This document shows positions 1 to 5,939 of a stretch of 8,395 nt of DNA, piece by piece. The DNA lies in the NCBI GenBank assembly GCA_944371545.1, contig CALVXT010000052.1, forward strand, positions 1 to 8,395, given 5' to 3'. The notes under the pieces are model-generated. The model searched no databases and was not told where the DNA came from. It worked only from the letters and a program-made list of their open reading frames with translations. This DNA comes from an uncultured Bacilli bacterium (GTDB lineage Bacteria; Bacillota_I; Bacilli_A; RF39; UBA660). Position 1 is the stretch's first letter. Each line of letters starts with the position of its first letter. The translations under genes and the position numbers were made by a program.

Positions 1-884
1 AAAATACTATTAACTGCCATAATCATGTCCTTGATAACCCTTATAATTACAGGATTTGTACCATTGGGTGTAGTCTTAACAACACCTGTTCCTTTTTCTG
101 GGTCTGCGTGTTCATCTGCAATGACTGGAATTTCACGATTTACTATTGGTAAAATAACTTTTTTTCCAATATATTTTTTATATCTTTCATCATTTGGATT
201 TACAGCAACGGCAGTATCACCAAACATAGTTTCTGGTCTAGTAGTCGCGATATCTAAATACTCATCACTATCCACAAGTGGATATTTAATATGATAAAAT
301 GCACCTTCAACATCTTTATAAATAACTTCTTCATTTGATAAAGCTGTCTTAGCCATTGGATCCCAGTTAATCATTCTCTCGCCACGATAAATAAGTCCTT
401 CTTCATAAAGACGAACAAAAACTGTTCGAACTGCTTTACTTAATCCTTCATCTAAAGTAAAACGTTCCTTACTATAATCTAGACTTAATCCTAATTTTGC
501 CCATTGATTATGAATATTTAAAGCATATTCTTCTTTCCATTCCCAAGCAACTTTTAGCCAGTCTTCTCTTTTCATACTTCTAGGATCTATTCCCTCTTCA
601 CGAAGTTTTTTATCAACTTTTGCTTGAGTAGCAATTCCGGCATGATCCATGCCAGGAACCCATAAAGCATCAAATCCTTGCATTCTTTTATACCTGATCA
701 TTATATCTTGAATTGAAGTATCCCAGGCATGTCCTAAATGAAGTTTCCCGGTTACATTAGGTGGAGGTATAACTATACAAAAAGGTTTTCCGTTATTTTT
801 TCCTGATGCAAATAATCCTTCTTTTTTCCAAGTTTCATACTTATCTTTTTCAACATCATGATGATTATATTTTTTATCTAGCAT
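1..884 (-). CDS. valS: Valyl-tRNA synthetase, N-terminal part (3' end cut by window edge)
   Basis: Class I aminoacyl-tRNA synthetase that charges tRNA-Val in the cytoplasm. The 294 residues visible include the ATP-binding HIGH-type motif HLGH (residues 49-52) inside PPPNVTGKLHLGHAW, then WVPGMDHAGIATQ (75-87), and the start of the CP1 editing domain with ATTRPETMFGDTAVAVNP (213-230). Family members are about 880 residues; the KMSKS loop and anticodon-binding region lie outside the window. The ATG at 884 is chosen because a good Shine-Dalgarno (GAAAGGAAG) sits just before it and the protein begins where ValRS normally does. It follows a 106-residue gene by 60 bases, and both lie behind a valine-type T-box. 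Oddity: residues 1-273 read as a normal ValRS, ending GTGVVKTTP, but residues 274-294 do not continue with the expected AHDPNDFEVG block (see findings). Confidence 0.95.
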   Translation of the reverse strand, partial: MLDKKYNHHDVEKDKYETWKKEGLFASGKNNGKPFCIVIPPPNVTGKLHLGHAWDTSIQDIMIRYKRMQGFDALWVPGMDHAGIATQAKVDKKLREEGIDPRSMKREDWLKVAWEWKEEYALNIHNQWAKLGLSLDYSKERFTLDEGLSKAVRTVFVRLYEEGLIYRGERMINWDPMAKTALSNEEVIYKDVEGAFYHIKYPLVDSDEYLDIATTRPETMFGDTAVAVNPNDERYKKYIGKKVILPIVNREIPVIADEHADPEKGTGVVKTTPNGTNPVIIRVIKDMIMAVNSI

Positions 885-944
885 TCTAATCTTCCTTTCT
901 TTTAAATTGCTTTTTGTTCTATAAATATGCAAAATTTGATGCAA

Positions 945-1265
945 TTATCTTGTTTTTGTTTTTTTAGGGCATCTTAGATAAAGGAGGTCAAATACTTTGG
1001 CTCTGTTATCTTGCTCTAGTATATCATCTGGATATGCAAGTTGATATTCATTGCCATTTTTTATGTGTACAACAAAAGATTGATTAAAATAATATCTTTC
1101 AAATGTATTTACTTGCTCAATGGTAGTTTGTTCCGGAATATATATATCACTTTTTTCTTGATCTTCTGAAATAACAACTAATCCTGCATCTGCAAGTTTA
1201 GATTCATCTCCAAAAACTTCGATTACACTGCCATCTGTTGAAATTGCTAATAATTTTTTTTCCAT
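945..1265 (-). CDS. Hypothetical 106-residue protein between T-box and valS
   Basis: I do not recognise this family. It is a small soluble protein with no signal peptide or membrane segment. It begins MEKKLLAISTDGSVIEVFGD, has an acidic middle and a mixed aromatic second half (ERYYFNQSFVVHIKNGNEYQ), and ends in a basic tail PKKTKTR. The reading frame is open back to 1307, but those first codons overlap the T-box terminator and its T-tract. The GAGGG Shine-Dalgarno lies 8 bases before the ATG at 1265 and only 2 bases before the in-frame ATG at 1271, so 1265 is preferred. It is the first gene after the T-box and is probably cotranscribed with valS 60 bases downstream, so its expression should respond to uncharged tRNA-Val. 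A link to valine supply or translation is inferred from position only. Confidence 0.75.
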   Translation of the reverse strand: MEKKLLAISTDGSVIEVFGDESKLADAGLVVISEDQEKSDIYIPEQTTIEQVNTFERYYFNQSFVVHIKNGNEYQLAYPDDILEQDNRAKVFDLLYLRCPKKTKTR

Positions 1266-1283
1266 TTTCATTTCCCTCTTTCT

Positions 1284-1337
1284 AAAAATAAAAAAGGATA
1301 ATACCAAAGGAGCCTACTTAGGTAGACGGTACCATCC
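1284..1337 (-). terminator. T-box intrinsic terminator (competing fold)
   Basis: GGATGGTACC (1328-1337) pairs over ten positions, including two G-U pairs, with GGTATTATCC (1296-1305). An inner hairpin GTCTAC-CTAA-GTAGGC lies within it. The T-rich stretch TTTTTTATTTTT follows at 1284-1295. The upstream arm contains the T-box bulge sequence, so this terminator and the antiterminator cannot form together. Confidence 0.9.
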
Positions 1338-1471
1338 TTATTTTCACTCTTTTTGATAAAGCAGGCAAACTGCTATTAAACTCCCTTACAACCTTCTAAA
1401 GTTTCTTTTCTTTGATTACACCAAACTCAAAGTCTCTTTAAAAAGAAAATCTTTATACTCCTTAAGTTCAA
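1284..1471 (-). promoter_or_regulatory. T-box riboswitch, valine-type (tRNA-Val sensing leader)
   Basis: Reading the minus strand, Stem I closes with UUGAACU (1465-1471) and AGUUUAA (1376-1382). An upper helix follows, UAAAG (1451-1455) with CUUUA (1397-1401), then a distal hairpin at 1410-1432 whose loop has the GGUGUAA found in T-box Stem I. The specifier loop reads GAAG-GUU-G, resembling the glyQS pattern GAAA-GGC-A. This puts a GUU valine codon at 1390-1392. A Stem III-like hairpin (AGCAG/CUGCU) is at 1360-1374. The antiterminator is textbook: AAGGA, the seven-base bulge UGGUACC, GUCUAC-CUAA-GUAGGC, UCCUU. The UGGU would pair with the ACCA end of a tRNA with discriminator A, as in tRNA-Val. 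Uncharged tRNA-Val should stabilise the antiterminator and allow transcription of the small gene and valS. The helices were drawn by hand; valine specificity agrees with the downstream valS. Confidence 0.93.
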
Positions 1472-1487
1472 CATTTAATTTAGATTT

Positions 1488-1516
1488 ATTTTAATTCATT
1501 TAAAATAGATTTGCAA
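1488..1516 (-). promoter_or_regulatory. Sigma-A-type promoter of the T-box/valS transcript
   Basis: The -35 box is TTGCAA (1511-1516) and the -10 box is TAAAAT (1488-1493), separated by 17 bases. Transcription would start near 1481, about ten bases before the first T-box stem. It lies just after the stop codon of the 161-residue gene. Confidence 0.65.
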
Positions 1517-1522
1517 CTCTTT

Positions 1523-2008
1523 TTACGCTTTTCTTGTTTTTTGACTTTCGGTTTCTTGACAAATTTTAGAAATCTGTTCCTTTATTCTCTCAATCGATTC
1601 CTTTGGATGTAAAAAATCATTTATCTCGCCTACTTGAAAATTCTTATCTTTATCAAAATAATAGCAGCTTTGGTACGGATAGTTTTGAGCGTATTGGCTT
1701 AAATAGTATTCTTCTTGAATTTGACTAATTTTGCGAGGTAGAAATACAGCCAGCCATTCTAAATTTTCAGTAATAATCATTGTATCTAAATAATAGCTCA
1801 CTAAAAATATATTTTTTAAAAATGAATCTTCAAAATGCGCTGTTGGTAATAGTTTTGCAACCTCATCTCTTTCTTCTTTAGTTAAGCTATCGAGAAAATC
1901 TTTAAACATTCGATAGATAATATCATCATGAGTTTCTGTTTCTGTTAACGATGAACCTGTCATTACATTTCCATAAGGATCGATAATAATTATTTTTTTG
2001 TTTTCCAT
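1523..2008 (-). CDS. Hypothetical 161-residue protein, third gene of the WG-module operon
   Basis: No family recognised. It is predicted soluble and cytoplasmic: there is no signal peptide or membrane helix, and the sequence is rich in acidic and aromatic residues. It starts MENKKIIIIDPYGNVMTG, has a helical-looking middle (DDIIYRMFKDFLDSLTKEER), and a C-terminal amphipathic stretch (PKESIERIKEQISKICQE) followed by a short charged tail. The start is supported by an AGAGGAAAA Shine-Dalgarno seven bases before the ATG at 2008. Its start lies 11 bases after the stop of the preceding membrane-protein gene, so it is very probably translated from the same mRNA. It may be a cytoplasmic partner of the two surface proteins, but that rests on gene order alone. 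No obvious terminator follows it before the T-box promoter. Confidence 0.8.
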   Translation of the reverse strand: MENKKIIIIDPYGNVMTGSSLTETETHDDIIYRMFKDFLDSLTKEERDEVAKLLPTAHFEDSFLKNIFLVSYYLDTMIITENLEWLAVFLPRKISQIQEEYYLSQYAQNYPYQSCYYFDKDKNFQVGEINDFLHPKESIERIKEQISKICQETESQKTRKA

Positions 2009-2019
2009 CTTTTTTCCTC

Positions 2020-2985
2020 TTAACTTTTAATTGTTTCAACAATCGTATTATTAATTGATATGACCACATTATTATTTGGATCGACAGTTGTTAGAACCTC
2101 ATCGTTTTCATCTACTGAATACGTACTGCTTACAATTTCTTGATTTGCTATATCATAAACATAGAATTCTCCTGAAATAGTAAAGCAGTTCAAGTACTTA
2201 TCTGTAAACGATAAATTAGCAAAATCATCTGGTAAAATCGAGTTATTATTATAATCTACAACATGATAATAGTTGTTTTCATTTCGGGTAATTAAATACG
2301 TTCCTGTATAATCTACAATCGCATCTTTAAGGGTACTTGTTAATACAGCACCGTTTTGATCCATTAAACGCCAGCCATTATCATTAGATACAATAAAATA
2401 ATCTGCAAGTATTTTACCTTCTTCATCTTTTTGATCTTTTAAGCCAATAAAGTTGTATTCGAGAGTAAGTACTGGTTCAATCATATTTGAAAGACGAATA
2501 ACGCCATATTGATGATTAGCATTCTCAACAATTAATAAATTGCCACTGATACCTATGCCATAGTCTTTGGCTGATAAATAGGCTGCTTGTTGGTAAGATG
2601 TGCCATTTACGATATCATAGACAAATGCTTCGGTGGATGTAGTTGAGTCTGTTAATATTGCGTATCGATTATTAATTAAAGAAATAGGTGTGTCTTCTGA
2701 TGTGGATGGAGAATGAATACCATATTCTTCATCTGTGAGTGTATTTGTTGCATAGCCGCAGTTCGTTGTTTTGCATTCATAAGTTCCAAGCAGGGTTCCG
2801 TCATTTTGATAAAACCATAATTTGTTATCAAAGTAAAATTCTTTATTTACGTTTTCTTTGGAAGAACTCTCTGTTGGTCCAGTAAATCTAAAGAACATGC
2901 TTACCCCTGCTAATGGAACAAAAATAGCTAATAAAATAATCAGTAAAATAAATGCGCCTTTTTGAACCTTAGGATTCATTCTCAT
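2020..2985 (-). CDS. Membrane-anchored protein with one extracytoplasmic WG-repeat-like module
   Basis: A 321-residue protein, probably with its N terminus inside. A short basic start (MRMNPKVQKG) is followed by one membrane helix (about residues 11-33). The rest should lie outside the membrane and is a beta-rich module resembling WG repeats: GTYEC with a second Cys five residues later (Cys71, Cys76), YGVIRL (160-165), SNDNGWRLMDQNG (200-212), IVDYTGTYLITRNENNYYHVVDYN (223-246), then a YVYDI strand near 275. The same landmarks occur twice in the larger protein upstream. The frame opens at a GTG (2988), but ATG 2985 has the better Shine-Dalgarno spacing (AAGG, about six to seven bases). It overlaps the end of the upstream gene by 17 bases, suggesting translational coupling. 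Binding partner and function are unknown. Confidence 0.85.
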   Translation of the reverse strand: MRMNPKVQKGAFILLIILLAIFVPLAGVSMFFRFTGPTESSSKENVNKEFYFDNKLWFYQNDGTLLGTYECKTTNCGYATNTLTDEEYGIHSPSTSEDTPISLINNRYAILTDSTTSTEAFVYDIVNGTSYQQAAYLSAKDYGIGISGNLLIVENANHQYGVIRLSNMIEPVLTLEYNFIGLKDQKDEEGKILADYFIVSNDNGWRLMDQNGAVLTSTLKDAIVDYTGTYLITRNENNYYHVVDYNNNSILPDDFANLSFTDKYLNCFTISGEFYVYDIANQEIVSSTYSVDENDEVLTTVDPNNNVVISINNTIVETIKS

Positions 2986-5230
2986 CACTTTCCTTTTCTT
3001 TCAAAAAGCCTACTCTTTCTGTATAAGTGTTGTTGCTATTTCCAACTTCAACATAAACATAAGTATTATCGAAAGTCACTCGGAAAGCTTTTGTCCCTTC
3101 ACCATAATAATTATCAATGTATAAATCTAAACCTTTCTCGCCTTCTTCAGTAACAGTAATCTCGTTGTTTTCATAATCAAAAACATGAACTTTTTTATTT
3201 AAAACAGCTGCATAATAATCATTATATAGTTCGATATAATTATAGGCACTATTAGAGACTTGATCATCATAGGTGTGAACATAATACATATTATCTTTAT
3301 ATGTTTTTAAATAACGATGCGTGTCATCTACTTCTAAATAATCAACAATTGGACTATTTTTATCTTGACTAACTTTTTTACCATTTAAATCATATAAAGC
3401 ATAGCCATTATCACTTTGAATAACATAATATTCACCTAATTTTTTTATGCTACTATATTCAAATGGAACTACTGGACTTACTGAGTCAGAAGCAATTTTT
3501 ACTACACCAAATTTTCCACTTGATTTAGATTTTGCAATAAAATCAAGCTCGTTCATGTTAACAAAAGATACACTTTCCATATTGGTATAAGAAGAAGTAT
3601 CTACGCTTTCATAAGAAGCTAATTCTTTTTTATTAATTAAGTCATATAAATAAATTGTCTCGCCATCTTTCAAGAAAACATATTGTCGATTTATTATTGG
3701 AATTGAGCCTAAATTTTCGTTTTGATCTTTTTCTTTGATGTTTCCAGTTGTTTCTTTATAAAAGGAGTCTTTAGCAAGCGTACATGTAGATAAACTTTTG
3801 GTATTTTCATCGATCGTATTTTTGTTTTTGCAACTATAAGAACCAATTAAAGATTCTTTTTCTTCATCAGAATAGAAATATAAAGTTCCATCATAATAGT
3901 TCATAAAAGCTAGGGTGCTTGATAAGTTTCCTTCTAAAAGATTTAGAGAAAAGTTTTCATAATCTTCACCATCATAGATATTAAGACTTAAACGATTTCC
4001 GTTTAATTCATAATCAAAAGCTTTTTCTGTTTTAGTTAGTTTATAGTCTTCGTAAGTTTCGACAGGGTCATAAGCTGTATTCTTTAATTCATAACCATCA
4101 CTTAACATTTTATTATTTGAATAATCACTTACAAATAATTTTCGATTTTGAACATAAAGCATAATATTTTCTAACGGAACAATATAATCATATCCTTCAT
4201 CATTTAAAAGAGTTGAATTATAATCGTATACATAATATTTATCATCTTCATCTTTAGTAACAATATGTGAAGAAGTTGCATAGACAATTGAAGTATTAAA
4301 TGCTTTTGTTACAATTTTATTTCCCATATCGGCTAAATAAGAGTTGTTATCGCTTGTCACTGCTAAATAATTTACTTCTTCTTGATCTGGTAATATTCCT
4401 AATGCATCATAATTATATGGAATAACTGTTTCAAAACCATCTTCTGTAATGTGTTCTAATCCATATAGGCTTTTTTCATTTTTTAAAACAACTAAATTTT
4501 CATATTCTTCATAAGCTTTAACACTAAAAACTGTTTTTAAAACTTCATTTTCTTTTAAATCATATACTTTAATACTTTTATCATTCTCATCTTTATGATC
4601 AACAATAAAGACATAACGATCAAAATATACGTTACTTATCAATTCTAATGGATTGCCATCTTGATCAACTTTTTTAGTTCCTGAAAAATCATCATCATTC
4701 GTTAATGGAGCCATAGCACATAAAGTTTCATCTTTATTTTCACATTCGTAACGGCCAATTTCTTCATCTTCTTTAGTAAAAACTAAATTTCCATTTTCGT
4801 AGCGATAGCTTCCCATTTCTAAAACAATAGGTGGTTCTTCCTCTATAGGTGGTTCACTATCTTTTCTTAAAAGAAAATATAATCCAACGCCTAGCAAAAT
4901 AAGTACAAGAAAAATACAGACAAGAATAATAATTTTTTTCTTCTTATCTAACCCAAGCCATTTATTCCAAAGTTTTTTAAAAATATTTTCTTTTTTTGGC
5001 TCTTCACTTTTTTCGTTATGTTCTGGTTCTTTTTCTTCTATAGTATCTGTTTGAGATTTAAAAATTAAATCTGCATCCTCCATATTATCGTCAAAATCCT
5101 CTTGATATTCATTTTCAATATTGTTTATTGCAGTTATTGATAAGTCTTTAAGAGTTTGAATTTCCTTTGTCGTTTCCAATGTTTCTACATCATTTTCTGT
5201 AATTGTTTCATTAAACTCTTTCTCATCCAT
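2969..5230 (-). CDS. Large single-pass surface protein with two WG-repeat-like modules
   Basis: A 753-residue protein, first gene of the operon. Residues 1-80 are an acidic, probably disordered cytoplasmic tail. A Lys-rich stretch (about 79-100, WNKWLGLDKKKKIIILV) leads into one membrane helix (about 100-122), giving an N-in topology. A Pro/Glu linker follows, then two homologous extracytoplasmic modules at about 138-377 and 442-692. Module 1 has GRYEC plus Cys171, VIPYNY, SDNNSYL and YYVYDYN. Module 2 has GSYSC plus Cys483, FGVVKI, VVPFEY, SDNGYALYDLNG, IVDY and YYVHTYD. The pattern of YG, P-x-x-Y and aromatic-rich strands resembles WG-repeat beta-propeller proteins. The frame opens at GTG 5239, but AGGAG lies one base from that codon and ten from ATG 5230, so the ATG is chosen. 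No catalytic motif is seen; a binding or scaffolding role is inferred. Confidence 0.88.
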   Translation of the reverse strand: MDEKEFNETITENDVETLETTKEIQTLKDLSITAINNIENEYQEDFDDNMEDADLIFKSQTDTIEEKEPEHNEKSEEPKKENIFKKLWNKWLGLDKKKKIIILVCIFLVLILLGVGLYFLLRKDSEPPIEEEPPIVLEMGSYRYENGNLVFTKEDEEIGRYECENKDETLCAMAPLTNDDDFSGTKKVDQDGNPLELISNVYFDRYVFIVDHKDENDKSIKVYDLKENEVLKTVFSVKAYEEYENLVVLKNEKSLYGLEHITEDGFETVIPYNYDALGILPDQEEVNYLAVTSDNNSYLADMGNKIVTKAFNTSIVYATSSHIVTKDEDDKYYVYDYNSTLLNDEGYDYIVPLENIMLYVQNRKLFVSDYSNNKMLSDGYELKNTAYDPVETYEDYKLTKTEKAFDYELNGNRLSLNIYDGEDYENFSLNLLEGNLSSTLAFMNYYDGTLYFYSDEEKESLIGSYSCKNKNTIDENTKSLSTCTLAKDSFYKETTGNIKEKDQNENLGSIPIINRQYVFLKDGETIYLYDLINKKELASYESVDTSSYTNMESVSFVNMNELDFIAKSKSSGKFGVVKIASDSVSPVVPFEYSSIKKLGEYYVIQSDNGYALYDLNGKKVSQDKNSPIVDYLEVDDTHRYLKTYKDNMYYVHTYDDQVSNSAYNYIELYNDYYAAVLNKKVHVFDYENNEITVTEEGEKGLDLYIDNYYGEGTKAFRVTFDNTYVYVEVGNSNNTYTERVGFLKEKESDENES

Positions 5231-5255
5231 TCTAGTCACTCTCCTACTCTAAAAC

Positions 5256-5284
5256 ATTATACCAACAAGAAATGTTTTTGACAA
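5256..5284 (-). promoter_or_regulatory. Strong sigma-A promoter of the WG-module operon
   Basis: The -35 box TTGTCA (5279-5284, five of six consensus) and a perfect -10 box TATAAT (5256-5261) are separated by exactly 17 bases. Transcription would start near 5249, leaving a short leader of about 20 bases holding only the Shine-Dalgarno. This suggests constitutive expression without leader control. Confidence 0.88.
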
Positions 5285-5314
5285 GGTTAAAAATTTTTGA
5301 AAAATTTAAAACTT

Positions 5315-5344
5315 TTGACATATTTTTATGAAAAGAATGATAAG
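5315..5344 (+). promoter_or_regulatory. Promoter of the DUF192 gene
   Basis: A perfect TTGACA -35 box (5315-5320) is followed after 18 bases by GATAAG (5339-5344) as the likely -10 box; TAAGAT at 5341-5346 with a 20-base spacer is the alternative. It points away from the WG-operon promoter, and the two -35 boxes are 30 bases apart. Confidence 0.65.
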
Positions 5345-5365
5345 ATGAATATATAGGTGATTAAT

Positions 5366-5692
5366 ATGTTTATAAAAATAAATAATAAGAAGATTCCAGT
5401 GTTTGAAGCTAAAAATTTTAAAACAAGATTATTTGGATTAATGGGAAAGAAAGACATACAAGAGGGAATTCTTTTTCCGAAATGTAATGCTATTCATACT
5501 TTTTTTATGCAAGAGGAAATTGATGTTATCGGATTAAATGAAGAAAATCAAGTTGTATATATTTATCGAAATGTTCCAAAAAATAAGATTGTTAAAATTC
5601 AAAATAAAAACAAAAAAACTAGTATCTTAGAACTTCCTAAAGATACTAGCAAAGGTTTAGTTATCGGATCTATCCTTGCTTTTAAAGAATAA
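5366..5692 (+). CDS. DUF192 (UPF0127) family protein
   Basis: A 108-residue protein of the DUF192 family, small beta-rich domains of unknown biochemical role. Family landmarks are visible in order: TRLFGLMGKKDIQEGILFP, then IHTFFMQEEIDVIGLNEENQ, then a V-Y-I-Y-R strand, and a closing ILELPKDTSKGLVIGS. Many members carry a signal peptide or lipobox; this one has neither and should be cytoplasmic. The frame is open from a GTG at 5357, but that GTG is itself part of the Shine-Dalgarno AGGTGA, which sits five bases before ATG 5366, so the ATG is taken as the start. It is the only plus-strand gene in the window, has its own promoter, and converges on the small gene after obgE with two bases between the stops. 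Confidence 0.88.
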   Translation: MFIKINNKKIPVFEAKNFKTRLFGLMGKKDIQEGILFPKCNAIHTFFMQEEIDVIGLNEENQVVYIYRNVPKNKIVKIQNKNKKTSILELPKDTSKGLVIGSILAFKE

Positions 5693-5719
5693 TTTTATTT
5701 TTTAAAAGATTTTGTTTCT
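5679..5719 (+). terminator. AT-rich hairpin terminator shared by converging genes
   Basis: Positions 5679-5691 pair with 5696-5708 over 13 base pairs (one G-U) around a four-base ATTT loop, followed by ATTTTGTTTCT. The hairpin contains the stop codons of both the DUF192 gene and the converging small gene. The T-rich tail is only on the plus-strand side, so it mainly serves the DUF192 transcript. The low GC content makes its strength uncertain. Confidence 0.55.
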
Positions 5720-5939
5720 AAATCTGCAGCATATAGCATTAATGTATCCCAAACCATTTGTTCATAGTTTTTAATTAATTCATCTGTTTCAGGATTCATG
5801 TTTCGATATTCATTGATTTCTGTTAAAAATTTTTGAGCTTTTTTAGCAAACGAATAGTAATTTTCATCAGGCTGGCTTTCTAATGCAAAAAGCTTTTTTT
5901 TAATTTAAGAATTTTTATGATTTGTTGAATATCTTTCAT
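5695..5939 (-). pseudogene. Small gene after obgE, split by a -1 frame change at an A8 run
   Basis: The ATG at 5939 directly follows the obgE stop and has a GGAAAG Shine-Dalgarno six bases away. The frame reads MKDIQQIIKILKLKK, then reaches a run of eight A and stops after only 19 codons. Moving one base back at that run gives a continuous frame to TAA at 5695-5697, for an 81-residue product. The second part reads KLFALESQPDENYYSF, AKKAQKFLTEINEYRNMNPE, then EQMVWDTLMLYAADLETKSF. This is a plausible small helical protein; I recognise no family. The downstream frame has a TAA just before the run and no good start of its own near there, so the two parts most likely belong together. The cause could be a sequencing or assembly indel in the homopolymer, a real mutation, or slippage during transcription or translation. 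Confidence 0.7.
5894..5901 (-). other. A8 slippery run at the frame junction
   Basis: In the upstream frame the mRNA reads TTA-AAA-AAA-AGC, which contains the heptamer A-AAA-AAA in the correct phase for a -1 ribosomal slip. A 12-base palindrome AAAAAGCTTTTT overlaps it. A small GCTTT/AAAGC hairpin directly follows, but it is weak and too close to be a convincing stimulator. Confidence 0.55.

Noticed and set aside
25..294. Plus-strand 89-codon open frame with a hydrophobic start
   Set aside because: It lies antisense to the clear valS coding frame, has no convincing Shine-Dalgarno, and its hydrophobic look comes from the antisense reading.
1266..1307. Longer N terminus for the 106-residue gene (start at 1307)
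   Set aside because: These codons fall within the T-box terminator stem and T-tract, and there is a better Shine-Dalgarno placed for ATG 1265.
1388..1396. Reading the T-box specifier as GGU (glycine)
   Set aside because: Alignment with the GAAA-GGC-A arrangement of glyQS places GUU in the specifier position with a purine after it, and the downstream gene is valS.
2962..3153. Plus-strand 63-codon open frame
   Set aside because: It is antisense to the end of the large WG-module gene, with a low-complexity His/Leu/Tyr-rich product and no ribosome site.
1523..5230. Defence or phage-derived island
   Set aside because: No nuclease, ATPase, integrase, recombinase, terminal repeats or tRNA attachment site is visible, and the base composition matches the housekeeping neighbours.
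5231..5365. Riboswitch or operator between the divergent WG and DUF192 promoters
   Set aside because: The leaders are about 20 bases or less on both sides, and I saw no convincing inverted repeat besides AT-rich runs.
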